DNA from: JBBQSN01 sp963825505
GTDB taxonomy: Bacteria; Actinomycetota; Actinomycetes; Actinomycetales; CAWJMD01
Assembly: GCA_963825505.1 (NCBI GenBank)
Contig: CAWGTL010000010.1
Location: 62,001-126,000, forward strand
Reading direction: 5' to 3'
DNA length: 64,000 nt
Numbering within the stretch: the stretch's first letter is position 1; every line of letters starts with the position of its first letter. Positions 43,058 to 51,060 of the stretch are shown here, piece after piece. The position numbers and the translations under genes are program-made. The notes under the pieces are model-generated. The model worked only from the letters and a program-made list of their open reading frames with translations, did not search any database and was not told where the DNA came from.

Positions 43058-43557
43058 CAGAGCGCCTCGTCGACGAGGTGGGCGCGGCCGGCGGTGGCGG
43101 CGGCCGGACGGCCGTGCGGGTCGTAGGTGGTGCCGGCGCCGGCGCGGGGGTCCTCGGTCAGGGTGCGCAGGGCCTCCTGGGTGGCGCGCTGGCCGGCGCT
43201 GAGGACGTCCCGGTTGGCCTGGGCCAGCTGGGAGATCTCCTGGGTCAGGGCGAGGAAGGCCTCGCGGTGGCCGTGCAGCAGCTCGCCCCACGGCTCGCCG
43301 GCGGCGTCGGCCAGCTCGCGCAGGCTCGGGCCGGGACGCAGGCCGAGCTCGGCCGCGGCGGCGTCGACCTCGGCGGCGCGCAGCACCTCGGCGCTGCGGA
43401 TCTGCTCGAGCACCAGCTCGACCTCGCGGGTGGCGTGCGGCAGCCAGCGGGTGCGGCCGGCGGTGAGGAGCAGCTGCTCCTCCTCGAGCTTGAAGAGGAG
43501 CTGCTCCAGCAGCTCGCGTGCGTGCCACAGCACGGTGGAGACCTCGGGAAGGCCCAT
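43057..43557 (-). CDS. flgN: Flagellar export chaperone FlgN
   Basis: A 166-residue, largely helical cytosolic protein of the FlgN family (LLEQLLFKLEEEQLLLTAGRTRWL, AEVDAAAAELGL, LQ-rich C-terminal helix). It keeps the hook-associated proteins FlgK and FlgL, encoded directly after it, unfolded for export. ATG 43557 is the first gene of the flgN-flgK-flgL-fliW unit and lies 44 bases from the -10 of a sigma-28-like promoter. Confidence 0.9.
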   Translation of the reverse strand: MGLPEVSTVLWHARELLEQLLFKLEEEQLLLTAGRTRWLPHATREVELVLEQIRSAEVLRAAEVDAAAAELGLRPGPSLRELADAAGEPWGELLHGHREAFLALTQEISQLAQANRDVLSAGQRATQEALRTLTEDPRAGAGTTYDPHGRPAAATAGRAHLVDEAL

Positions 43558-43600
43558 GGCGTCCTCTCGGCGAGGTCACGGGGTGTGACCTCTTCCCCCT

Positions 43601-43629
43601 CCCATCGGCAGGGGAGTGGGCCACCTGAG
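43601..43629 (-). promoter_or_regulatory. Sigma-28-like promoter of flgN-flgK-flgL-fliW
   Basis: On the minus strand CTCAGG (43629-43624), 14 bases, then GCCGATGGG (43609-43601). It is identical in both boxes and in spacing to the sites before fliC, the EAL-HDOD gene and flbD. GCCGAT is the core of FliA/sigma-D -10 elements. Confidence 0.8.
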
Positions 43630-43690
43630 GACTTCTCACCGATCAAGGCGCTCCGGCGCGCGACGCCCCCGCGCGGGTTGCGGGTGAGCG

Positions 43691-43719
43691 CTCAAGGATC
43701 GGATCGATCGGGACGAAGG
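43691..43719 (+). promoter_or_regulatory. Possible sigma-28-like promoter of the sigma factor gene
   Basis: CTCAAG (43691-43696) is followed after 15 bases by GACGAAGG, which matches the flagellar -10 consensus GCCGATGG at six of eight bases. Spacer and -10 deviate, so self-activation of the sigma gene is only suggested. Confidence 0.35.
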
Positions 43720-43727
43720 CTCTGGGC

Positions 43728-44648
43728 GTGACCACCACCAGCACCGGGCCCGTCGCCCGTGACGCCGCGCCGACCGCGCGCGAGCTGGACGACCTCGTCC
43801 GCACCCACCTGCCGGTCGTCGGCTACGTGGTGCACGAGGTCGCCGCCCGGCTCCCCGGGCACGTCGACCGCGACGAGCTGGTGTCGGCCGGTATGGCCGG
43901 CCTGGTCCGCGCGGCACAGGCGTTCGACGCCTCGACCGGCGTCCCCTTCTCGCGGTACGCCAACACCCGGATCCGCGGTGCGATCCTCGACGAGCTGCGC
44001 GGCATGGACTGGAGCAGCAGGGGCGCGCGCCGCCGCTCGCGCGAGCTCGTCGCAGGCGGAGGACTCCCTCACCTCGCGGCTCGGCCGCGCCGCCACGACG
44101 CGAGGAGCTCGCCGCCGAGCTCGAAGGTGGAGGTCGGCGAGCTCGACCGCCGCCGCGCCGAGCGCGAACGTGCCCTGCTGTCCCTGGACGCCTTCGACGG
44201 CGCCGTCGCCGACGTCCTGCCCGCCAGCGCGCCGGACCCCGAGCAGCACGCCCTGGCCGTGGAGCGGATGGGTTACCTGCGCGCGTCGGTCGACGCCCTG
44301 CCGGAGCGGCTGCGCGACGTCGTGGTCGGCGTCTTCCTCGAGCAGCGGCCGATGGCCGAGATCGCCGCCGAGCTCGGCGTCTCGGAGTCGCGGGTCAGCC
44401 AGCTGCGCGCCGAGGCCCTGGTGCTGCTGCGCGACGCGATGAACAGCCAGCTCGCCCCGGAGCGGCTGCCGGCCGCCGGCGCGCTCGGACCGACGGTCAC
44501 CCGCCGGCGCGAGGCGCTGTACGCCCAGGTCGCCGCGAACGCCCTCGCCGCCGGCGTCGTCGCGCGCTCGCGCGCCTCCGACCCGGTGCGGGACCTGGTG
44601 CCGGCCCAGCGCCGTCCCGAGCACGACGCCGTCTCCTGGACGGCGTAG
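43728..44648 (+). CDS. fliA: FliA/WhiG-type RNA polymerase sigma factor
   Basis: A sigma-70 family group 3 factor of 306 residues. Region 2 includes VVGYVVHEVAARLPGHVDRDELVSAGMAGLVRAAQAFD and FSRYANTRIRGAILDELRGMDW. Region 4 includes LPERLRDVVVGVFLEQRPMAEIAAELGVSESRVSQLRAEAL. In region 3 the frame is disturbed: codons between about 44048 and 44132 read nonsense, and shifting frames gives QAEDSLTSRLGRAAT and REELAAELE. Three single-base insertions would cancel out and leave the ORF open. It is the likely reader of the CTCARG-N14-RCCGATGGR promoters in this cluster. Start GTG 43728; divergent from flgN. Confidence 0.9.
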   Translation: MTTTSTGPVARDAAPTARELDDLVRTHLPVVGYVVHEVAARLPGHVDRDELVSAGMAGLVRAAQAFDASTGVPFSRYANTRIRGAILDELRGMDWSSRGARRRSRELVAGGGLPHLAARPRRHDARSSPPSSKVEVGELDRRRAERERALLSLDAFDGAVADVLPASAPDPEQHALAVERMGYLRASVDALPERLRDVVVGVFLEQRPMAEIAAELGVSESRVSQLRAEALVLLRDAMNSQLAPERLPAAGALGPTVTRRREALYAQVAANALAAGVVARSRASDPVRDLVPAQRRPEHDAVSWTA

Positions 44649-44670
44649 GAGAAAAGTTCAGAGGCTTTCC

Positions 44671-44699
44671 CTCAGGTCCGGATCGGCCGGGCCGATGGG
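44671..44699 (+). promoter_or_regulatory. Sigma-28-like promoter of fliC
   Basis: CTCAGG (44671-44676), 14 bases, GCCGATGGG (44691-44699), 51 bases before the flagellin ATG. It is the clearest class-3 promoter of the cluster. Confidence 0.85.
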
Positions 44700-44750
44700 T
44701 CGGGTGCAGCCCACGGAAGGGCTACGACACAACTCTCACGGAGGAACACC

Positions 44751-45551
44751 ATGTCCATGCGCATCAACACCAACGTCGCGGCGATGAACGCCTACCGGAA
44801 CCTGTCGGTCACCGAGGGCGCGATGTCCAAGTCCCTGGAGAAGCTCTCCAGCGGCCTGCGCATCAACCGCGCTGCCGACGACGCCGCCGGCCTCGCCATC
44901 TCCGAGGGCCTGCGCTCCCAGGTCGGTGGCCTCAAGGTCGCCGTCCGCAACGCCCAGGACGGCATCTCCGTCGCCCAGACGGCTGAGGGCGCGCTCACCG
45001 AGGTCCACTCGATCCTGCAGCGGGTCCGCGACCTGACGGTCCAGGGGCTCAACGGCTCCAACAGCGCCGAGTCGCTGGCCGCCATCGACGCCGAGATCGA
45101 CGCCATGGCCGAGGAGATCGGCGCGATCGGGGCCCGCACCCAGTTCAACGGGGTCGACCTGTTCGGCGACACGCTGACCTTCCAGGTCGGCGCCAACAGC
45201 GGCGACACCCTCGACGTCGACCTGAGCGGCGTGGACCTGGCTGCGCTGCAGACCACCGTCGCCGCTCTCGCGGCCGGCACCGCCGACCCGGGCGCCGTCG
45301 ACACCGAGATCACCGCGATCTCCACCGCCCGCGCCGGCCTGGGTGCTTCGCAGAACCGGCTCGAGCACAACATCAACTCGCTCAACGTCGCGATCGAGAA
45401 CCTGTCCGCGTCGGAGAGCCGGATCCGCGACACCGACATGGCCGCGGAGATGGTCAACTTCACCAAGAGCCAGATCCTGCAGCAGGCCGGCACCGCGATG
45501 CTGGCGCAGGCCAACCAGTCCTCGCAGGGCGTGCTCCAGCTCCTGCGCTGA
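44751..45551 (+). CDS. fliC: Flagellin FliC
   Basis: The filament subunit, 266 residues. The N-terminal D0/D1 is RINTNVAAMNAYRNL...LEKLSSGLRINRAADDAAGLAIS and the C-terminal D1/D0 is SRIRDTDMAAEMVNFTKSQI followed by TAMLAQANQ. The variable D2/D3 domain is nearly absent, giving a short flagellin. ATG 44751 has CGGAGGA upstream. It is preceded by a sigma-28-like promoter and followed by a strong hairpin, so it is probably transcribed mainly alone. Confidence 0.97.
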   Translation: MSMRINTNVAAMNAYRNLSVTEGAMSKSLEKLSSGLRINRAADDAAGLAISEGLRSQVGGLKVAVRNAQDGISVAQTAEGALTEVHSILQRVRDLTVQGLNGSNSAESLAAIDAEIDAMAEEIGAIGARTQFNGVDLFGDTLTFQVGANSGDTLDVDLSGVDLAALQTTVAALAAGTADPGAVDTEITAISTARAGLGASQNRLEHNINSLNVAIENLSASESRIRDTDMAAEMVNFTKSQILQQAGTAMLAQANQSSQGVLQLLR

Positions 45552-45562
45552 CCGAGCACGGC

Positions 45563-45593
45563 GCCGGCCCCCGCCCCACCAGCGGGGGCCGGC
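45563..45593 (+). terminator. Hairpin between fliC and fliD
   Basis: A perfect 12-bp stem (GCCGGCCCCCGC) with a 7-base loop, 12 bases after the fliC stop. It would terminate most flagellin transcripts or protect their 3' ends, allowing partial read-through into fliD. Confidence 0.8.
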
Positions 45594-45624
45594 TCCGTGA
45601 CCCCCACCCCGAGGAGGTGACCCG

Positions 45625-46902
45625 ATGGCCGGGATGCAGGTCAGCGGACTGGTGAGCGGTCTGGACACCGCCACCATCGTCAACCAGCTGATGCAGCTGG
45701 AGGCGGCACCTCAGAACGCCCTCAAGGCCAAGGTCACCCGAGCCGGCAGCCAGGTGACGGCCTACCAGGCCGTCAACACCCGGCTCACCGCCGCGCTCGC
45801 GGCCGCCGACAAGCTCACGAAGGACGTGACGTGGGGGGCGGCAACCGCCAGCTCCTCCGTCTCGTCCGTCACCGTGACGAGCGCTCCGGGCGCCGTCACC
45901 GGCAGCCTGCGGTTCTCGGTCGACCGGCTGGCCACCGCCCACATGGTGGCCAGCCCGACCGTGGCGGCCGGCGGCTCGGTCGTCGAGGACGGCCTGACCG
46001 AGCTCACCCTCCTCCAGGGCGGGGTGGCCACGACCGTGCCGCTCGAGGGCAACGACCCGGTCTCGGTCGCCAAGGCCATCAACGCCTCCGGTGCCGAGGT
46101 CCGGGCCGTCGCGCTGCCGGTCGCCAACGGCGTCTACCGCCTCCAGGTCACCTCCCTCGCGACGGGCGAGGCCGGCGCGTTCTCCGTGCAGGGGCTCACC
46201 GTCGACGACGCGGTCACCGTCCAGGGTCAGGACGCCCGGATCCTCGTGGGTGGCACGCTCCCGGTGCAGTCGGCCGACGGCCGGTTCACCGACGTGCTGC
46301 CCGGCACCACCTTCACCGTGGGTGCGGTCGTCGCCGACGTCCAGCTCACGGTGCGCAAGGACGACCTCGCCGTCACCGCCTCGGTCAAGGCCGTGGTGGA
46401 CGCCCTCAACGCCGCGCTCAAGGAGATCGGCACGGCGTCGCGGTCCGGCACCGGCGCGCTCTCGGGCGACAGCCTGCTCAGGTCGCTGACGCAGCAGCTG
46501 GTCTCGACCGTCTCCGGTGGCACGACCTCCGCGGTCGCGGCCGGGGTGCAGACCACGCGCACCGGTGAGGTCGCCTTCGACACCGAGCGCTTCACCTCGC
46601 TCCTGGCGTCCGACCCGACCAGGGCCCGGACCCTGGTGGAGGGCATCGCCTCCCGTGTCGCCGAGGTCGCTCGCGCCGCGTCGTCCGCGAGCGACGGCAC
46701 GGTGACCGTCGCCGCGCGGCGCCGCCAGGACAGCATCCGCGGCCTGAACGAGCAGGTGGCCGCCTGGGACACCCGGCTCGAGATGCGGCGGGCGACCCTG
46801 GAGCGGCAGTACTCGGCGCTGGAGACCGCACTGGGCTCCTTGCAGAGCCAGTCCAGCTGGCTCGCCGGACAGCTCGGCGGCCTGCCGAGCTGGAGCAGCT
46901 GA
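45625..46902 (+). CDS. fliD: Flagellar filament cap protein FliD
   Basis: HAP2, 425 residues, which caps the filament tip. The conserved N-terminus is QVSGLVSGLDTATIVNQLMQLEAAPQ and the C-terminus has GLNEQVAAWDTRLEMRRATLERQYSALETALGSLQSQSSWLAGQL. The middle domain is Val/Thr-rich and variable. ATG 45625 follows GAGGAGG. It lies downstream of the fliC hairpin; no separate promoter is evident. Confidence 0.95.
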   Translation: MAGMQVSGLVSGLDTATIVNQLMQLEAAPQNALKAKVTRAGSQVTAYQAVNTRLTAALAAADKLTKDVTWGAATASSSVSSVTVTSAPGAVTGSLRFSVDRLATAHMVASPTVAAGGSVVEDGLTELTLLQGGVATTVPLEGNDPVSVAKAINASGAEVRAVALPVANGVYRLQVTSLATGEAGAFSVQGLTVDDAVTVQGQDARILVGGTLPVQSADGRFTDVLPGTTFTVGAVVADVQLTVRKDDLAVTASVKAVVDALNAALKEIGTASRSGTGALSGDSLLRSLTQQLVSTVSGGTTSAVAAGVQTTRTGEVAFDTERFTSLLASDPTRARTLVEGIASRVAEVARAASSASDGTVTVAARRRQDSIRGLNEQVAAWDTRLEMRRATLERQYSALETALGSLQSQSSWLAGQLGGLPSWSS

Positions 46903-46910
46903 CCCGACCC

Positions 46911-46984
46911 GCAGACCGACCCACCGACCTGTAGACAGACCGACAGACCAGACCGACAGACCGACCAGACCGACAGACAGACCG
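46911..46984 (+). repeat. Degenerate AGACCGAC tandem repeat between fliD and fliS
   Basis: About 75 bases made almost only of permuted AGACCGAC / ACAGACC units, e.g. ACAGACCGACAGACC at two places. It has a purine-pyrimidine composition unlike the surrounding coding DNA and no ORF of its own. It directly precedes the fliS ribosome-binding site GAGGAGGAGG. Confidence 0.75.
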
Positions 46985-46999
46985 AGGAGGAGGACACCC

Positions 47000-47422
47000 G
47001 TGCACGCACCGACCTACACCGCCGCAGCCCGGGCACGGTTCGTCGACGACGCCCTCGCCACGGCGAGCCCCGCCGTCCTGCTCACCCGGTTGTACGACCG
47101 GCTGGTGCTCGACCTGGTGCGCGCGGAGACGGCCCAGCGGGACGGTGCCCGCCTCGCTGCCAGCTCGCAGCTGCTGCACGCCCAGGACATCGTCGCCGAG
47201 CTGCTCTCCAGCCTGGACACCGCCGCCTGGGCGGGCGGCCCCGGGTTGGCCGCGCTCTACGGGTTCCTGCTCACCGAGCTGGTCGGCGCGAACGTGACCT
47301 GCGACCCGGAGCGCACGGCCTCGTGCCGCGCGCTGGTCGAGCCCCTGCGCGACGCGTGGCACGAGGCGGCCCGCGGCGCCGTCACCGGCGGCTCGGTCGT
47401 CGGCGTCGGCCAGGCGCTCTGA
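47000..47422 (+). CDS. fliS: Flagellin export chaperone FliS
   Basis: A four-helix protein of 140 residues that binds the flagellin C-terminus. YTAAARARFVDDALATASPAVLLTRLYDRLVLDLVRAE is the family start (usually Y-x-x-x-x-V-x-T-A-S-P-x-x-L-x-x-x-L-Y-D). The start is GTG 47000. It follows fliD by 97 bases that consist of a simple repeat. Confidence 0.93.
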   Translation: MHAPTYTAAARARFVDDALATASPAVLLTRLYDRLVLDLVRAETAQRDGARLAASSQLLHAQDIVAELLSSLDTAAWAGGPGLAALYGFLLTELVGANVTCDPERTASCRALVEPLRDAWHEAARGAVTGGSVVGVGQAL

Positions 47423-47427
47423 GCCCC

Positions 47428-47781
47428 GTGCCGACGACCGTCGCGCCCCCAGCGCCCTGGCAGCGCGAGTGGGAGCTCGCGCTGGAGTCGCTCGAGCTCG
47501 ACGTCTCGGCCGCCGAGGACCTGCTCCGCGCGCTGCACGCGCAGACCGACCTGCCGGACGGCGCCGAGGTGATGCGGTCGCGCTGGACGCCGCCGCCCGG
47601 CACCCTCGGCCCGATCCCGCGGCCGCTCGTCGAGCGGGCCCGCACGTTGCTGCAGCGCCAGCACGAGGTGGCCGAGCGGCTCGTCGTCGCCGCACGGAGC
47701 AACCGGGCGCACGCGCGCGTGGCGAACCAGGTCGCCGAGACCGGGTCCAGCGCACCCGTCTACGTCGACGTCGCGCTCTGA
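47428..47781 (+). CDS. Small flagellar-locus protein of unknown function
   Basis: A 117-residue, helical, soluble protein (WQREWELALESLELDVSAAEDLLRAL; then LVERARTLLQRQHEVAERLVVAAR). It starts 5 bases after the fliS stop with GTG 47428. Size, helicity and position after fliS are like those of FliT-type chaperones, but I see no sequence match that proves it. The 222 bases after it carry no clear gene; one GTG-started frame at 47835 gives about 55 Pro/Gly-rich codons and runs into the next gene. Confidence 0.6.
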   Translation: MPTTVAPPAPWQREWELALESLELDVSAAEDLLRALHAQTDLPDGAEVMRSRWTPPPGTLGPIPRPLVERARTLLQRQHEVAERLVVAARSNRAHARVANQVAETGSSAPVYVDVAL

Positions 47782-48003
47782 GCGGACGGCCGCTGGACCC
47801 GGACGGCCGCTGACCCGGGTGGGAGCAGCGGCCGGTGCGGGTCGCACCCGGACCGGTGACGGCCGGCCCGGCGCCGACCGGGTCGTTCACCCGCGCAGCC
47901 CCACCGCCGTCGCCGGTGTGGACGTCGTCGCCGCGGTGGGAGGACCCTGGGGGTGCGGGAGGTCCCCTCGTCGGCAGCGGGACGCGCGGGCGGGAGGTGC
48001 GCG

Positions 48004-48914
48004 ATGACCTACTCGCTCGCCAACGCGCCCGCCCTCGCCTACGACCTGGTGCGTCTGCCCGCACGGAGCGCAGGTCCTCGCCGTGCTGCGCACCGCCCTG
48101 GCCTGCGGCAGCGAGGAGCTCGCCGCCCTGGCCGCCCGGCACCCCGGCCCGCACCGCGCCGGACGGTGGGCCGCGGTGCAGCAGGTGGGTGCCCGCGAGC
48201 CGGCCCGGCGCGCGGTCGCGTCCGCCGGCGCCGCGGCCGACCTCGCCCTGGCCGGCGACGTCGCCGGCAGCACCGCGCTCGTGCGCCGGCTCGAGCGGGC
48301 GACGCTCGGCGACGTCGCGGCCCTGGACCGGATGCTGCGCCACGACGTCCTGGACTGGACCTGGCTCGGCGACCGCCGCCCGGGCGGTCTGGCGGTCCAG
48401 GACCCCGAGGCGTCCGAGGCGTGCGACGTGCTGGCCGACGCCGCCGCGTCCGCGTACTGCTCCGAGCGGCTCGACCCGGCGACGCGGCGGTCGATGGCTG
48501 CGCCGTTCCGCGGCGGCGCTGCTCCCCCTGCCCGACCGCACCGGCCACCCCGGCGTCGACCACGCCGTGCGGGTGCTGCGCGGCCTGGACGCGGACGGTC
48601 GCGAACGCTGGCGGCGCGCGGTCGACCACCAGCGGGCCGCGACCACGGCCTGGGCCCCTGCCATGCACGAGGCCACCGGCGCCCTCGGCGTGGTCGACCG
48701 CCTGCACCTGGCGGCCGACGCCCAGCTCGCCGCCGCCGAGGCCTTCCTCGCGGCCGGCTTCAGCACCCAGGACGCCGCCTACGGCGTCTGGAACGCGGTG
48801 AGCGGGAGCATCCAGGCCGTGGTGTCCGGCGACCTGCTGCCCGCTGCCAGCGCGCACGTCCTGCTGCGGTGCTGGCGCCGCGTCCACGGCTCGGCGCCCG
48901 ACGACCGGTCCTGA
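48004..48914 (+). CDS. Unknown flagellar-locus protein (two frameshifts)
   Basis: Three frames join to a protein of about 303 residues. MTYSLANAPALAYDLVRLPA starts at ATG 48004. AQVLAVLRTALACGSEELAAL to RSMAAPF continues after a break near 48068. LLPLPDRTGHPGVDHAVRVLRGLDADG to HGSAPDDRS follows a break near 48505. The span is two bases too long for one frame, consistent with two single insertions. It is alanine-rich and helical, with no signal or membrane segment. I do not recognise a family. The site suggests a flagellar or chemotaxis accessory role. Confidence 0.55.
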
Positions 48915-48949
48915 CCCGAGCCGGTGGTGAGCACCACCCGACCGGCGTC

Positions 48950-48978
48950 CTCAGGTTCGACCCCGAACGGCCGATGGG
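48950..48978 (+). promoter_or_regulatory. Sigma-28-like promoter upstream of the EAL-HDOD gene
   Basis: CTCAGG (48950-48955), 14 bases, GCCGATGGG (48970-48978), identical in both boxes to the fliC promoter. It begins about 35 bases after the stop of the unknown gene and would drive the 38-residue ORF and the EAL-HDOD gene. Confidence 0.8.
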
Positions 48979-49067
48979 ACTGGTGCGGGGCGCGTTCCGG
49001 CAGGTCCGGCACCGCCACGCGGGCGTCGCACGGATGCGGCGCACCACCATCACGGACGAGGGGCACC

Positions 49068-49184
49068 ATGCACATCCCGATCGCGGGCGAGCGCCGCGGC
49101 ACCGCCGAGCGCCGGGGCACGGCCGAGAGGTCCCGTGGGCGCCGGGGTACCGTCGAGTCCTCGACACCCGGGGGGACCACGTGA
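49068..49184 (+). CDS. Possible 38-residue leader peptide
   Basis: ATG 49068 with GAGGGG upstream opens a short Arg/Gly/Thr/Glu-rich peptide containing GERRGTAERRGTAE repeats. It ends in TGA 49182-49184, overlapping the GTG start of the EAL-HDOD gene. It is the first start codon after the proposed transcription start near 48985. It may be a translated leader that couples ribosomes to the next gene, or chance. Confidence 0.3.
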   Translation: MHIPIAGERRGTAERRGTAERSRGRRGTVESSTPGGTT

Positions 49185-50485
49185 GCAGCGTCTGGAAGCT
49201 GTTGGAGCAGGTGCCCGAGGTGGCGCCCGCCACCCGCATCGCCCGGCAGGGGATCTACGACCGCGACGGCCGGCTCGTCGCCGGCGAGCTGCTCTTCCGC
49301 GGCCACCACGCCGACCAGGCCGGACTCCCCTCCACCTGGGACGCCGTGCACGACGACTCGCTGGCGGCGATCGCCGCCGAGGCGGCGGCCGACCAGGCCA
49401 CCTCTCACGTCATCGTCACCACGTTCGGCGACTTCGGCGTCGAGCGGCTCGGTGGCGGACGACCGCTGTTCATCAACGTGACCCGCTCGTTCCTCGCCGG
49501 GGACTACCCGCTGCCGTTCGGGCCCGAGGGCGTCGTGCTCGAGATCCTGGAGAACGTCCAGGTCGACCAGGAGGTGCTGGACGGCGTCGCGGCGCTGCGC
49601 GAGCGCGGCTTCCGGTTCGCGCTCGACGACTACGTCGGCGAGGAGCACCGCGCCCCGCTCGTCGACCTCGTCGACGTCGTCAAGGTCGACGTCCTCGCCC
49701 CGGGCATCGACACCGCGGCGGTGGCCGCCGCCGTCCGGGCCCGCCGGCCCGGCGTCCAGCTGCTGGCCGAGCGGGTCGAGTCGGCCGAGGTGCTGCGCGC
49801 CTGCCACGACGCCGGGTACGAGCTGTTCCAGGGCTTCCACCTCTCGCACCCCGACGTGATGGAGTCGGCCAGCATCTCGCCGTCCCAGGTGATCTGCATG
49901 CGCCTGCTGCAGGCGCTCGGCGACCCGGCGTCGGACGCCGACGACCTCGAGGGGATCGTCGCGGCCGACCCGGGCCTGGCGGTGCGGGTGCTGCGCACCG
50001 CCAACTCGGCCAGCACCGGGAGCCGTCGCGAGATCTCCTCGCTGCGCCAGGCCGTGGTGCTGCTGGGGCCGCGCCCCCTGCGGTCGTGGGTGCTGCTCAC
50101 GCTCCTCGGCGGGATGGCCGCCGGACGCCTCGACGACCTGGTGACGGTGCTCGCGCGGGCGGAGGCCTGCGAGGCCGTGGCCGCCGCCACCGGGGTCGAC
50201 CCCGCCGCGGCGTACACCACCGGCCTGCTGTCGGGCGTGGCGCAGGTGCTGCGCACCCCGGGCGCCGAGGTCGCGCGCGACGCCGGCGTCAGCGACGACG
50301 TGCGCCGGGCGCTCGCCGAGGGGGAGGGCCCGCTCGGCGAGGTGCTCCGGGTGGTGCGGGCCCACGAGCTCGGTCTCCCGGACGCGGCGCAAGGAAGCAG
50401 CCTGTCGCCCCTGGTGCTGTCGAGCCTGTGCCTCGAGGCCTGGGCCACCGCGCAGGCCACCGTCACGGCGATGGCCAGGGGGTAG
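49181..50485 (+). CDS. EAL-HDOD signalling protein (c-di-GMP related)
   Basis: A soluble protein of 434 residues. The EAL domain (about 20-215) has GELLFR in place of E-A-L, INVTR for the Asn site, VVLEILENV, LDDYVGEE for the D-D-F-G loop, VVKVDV with the Lys, AERVES and QGFHLSHP. The HDOD domain (about 205-430) contains LEGIVAADPGLAVRVLRTANSA and LRQAVVLLGPRPLRSWVLLTL. This YuxH-type architecture occurs in motility regulators. The changed EAL and DDF positions leave it open whether it hydrolyses c-di-GMP or only senses it. It has its own sigma-28-like promoter inside the flagellar cluster. Confidence 0.9.
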   Translation: MSSVWKLLEQVPEVAPATRIARQGIYDRDGRLVAGELLFRGHHADQAGLPSTWDAVHDDSLAAIAAEAAADQATSHVIVTTFGDFGVERLGGGRPLFINVTRSFLAGDYPLPFGPEGVVLEILENVQVDQEVLDGVAALRERGFRFALDDYVGEEHRAPLVDLVDVVKVDVLAPGIDTAAVAAAVRARRPGVQLLAERVESAEVLRACHDAGYELFQGFHLSHPDVMESASISPSQVICMRLLQALGDPASDADDLEGIVAADPGLAVRVLRTANSASTGSRREISSLRQAVVLLGPRPLRSWVLLTLLGGMAAGRLDDLVTVLARAEACEAVAAATGVDPAAAYTTGLLSGVAQVLRTPGAEVARDAGVSDDVRRALAEGEGPLGEVLRVVRAHELGLPDAAQGSSLSPLVLSSLCLEAWATAQATVTAMARG

Positions 50486-50597
50486 TCCGCCCGGACCACC
50501 AGAACCGTTGCGCCGCTGCTCCGTCCGGGCGCACCGGCGGCGCTGTGTGGATCGCCGGCACCGCCCGGACGGCGGGTGAGTTTCCGCCCTCTCAGCG

Positions 50598-50626
50598 CTC
50601 AAGTAGTCCTCCCGTCCACCGATGGA
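50598..50626 (+). promoter_or_regulatory. Sigma-28-like promoter of the flgB operon
   Basis: CTCAAG (50598-50603), 14 bases, ACCGATGGA (50618-50626): one and two changes from the fliC boxes, with the same spacing. Transcription would start near 50634. This excludes the in-frame ATG at 50622 and supports the FlgB start at 50709. Confidence 0.7.
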
Positions 50627-50708
50627 CTACAGGAGCGACGGATCGCTCGTGATGGCCACGGACCGGCCGACTGTCTCTTCGTCATCAGGACGAGAACGGG
50701 GTAGGTCC

Positions 50709-51050
50709 GTGTTCAACGACGTCACCGGCGCGGCGCTCCACAGCGCCCTCACCGGCCTCGCGACCCGTCAGCGCACCATCGCCGACAACGTCGCCAACAT
50801 CCAGACCCCCGGCTTCCTCGCCGGCCGGGTGCAGTTCGAGGACGCCCTGCGCAGCGCGGTCTCCGGCGGCACCGGGGCCGTCGCGCCGACCACCGCGCGC
50901 TCCCTCGAGCCGACCCGCGAGGACGGCAACAACGTCAACCTGGACCACGAGGTCATCTCCAACATCGACACCGGCCTGCGGTACCAGCTGGTGACCCGCG
51001 CCGTCGACGACAGGTTCTCGCTGCTGCGGGCCTCCCTGCGGACGCAGTGA
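50709..51050 (+). CDS. flgB: Flagellar basal-body rod protein FlgB
   Basis: A proximal rod protein of 113 residues. The rod signature is LATRQRTIADNVANIQTPGF near the N-terminus, and the C-terminal helix YQLVTRAVDDRFSLLRASLR packs against it. GTG 50709, with GGTAGG upstream, gives a normal FlgB N-terminus. The in-frame ATG 50622 overlaps the promoter -10. It begins the contiguous basal-body operon that runs to flgE. Confidence 0.93.
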   Translation: MFNDVTGAALHSALTGLATRQRTIADNVANIQTPGFLAGRVQFEDALRSAVSGGTGAVAPTTARSLEPTREDGNNVNLDHEVISNIDTGLRYQLVTRAVDDRFSLLRASLRTQ

Positions 51051-51060
51051 GCGGGCGACC

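Noticed and set aside
46911..46984. CRISPR array or REP element
   Set aside because: Units are too short, permuted and without unique spacers or stable palindromes.
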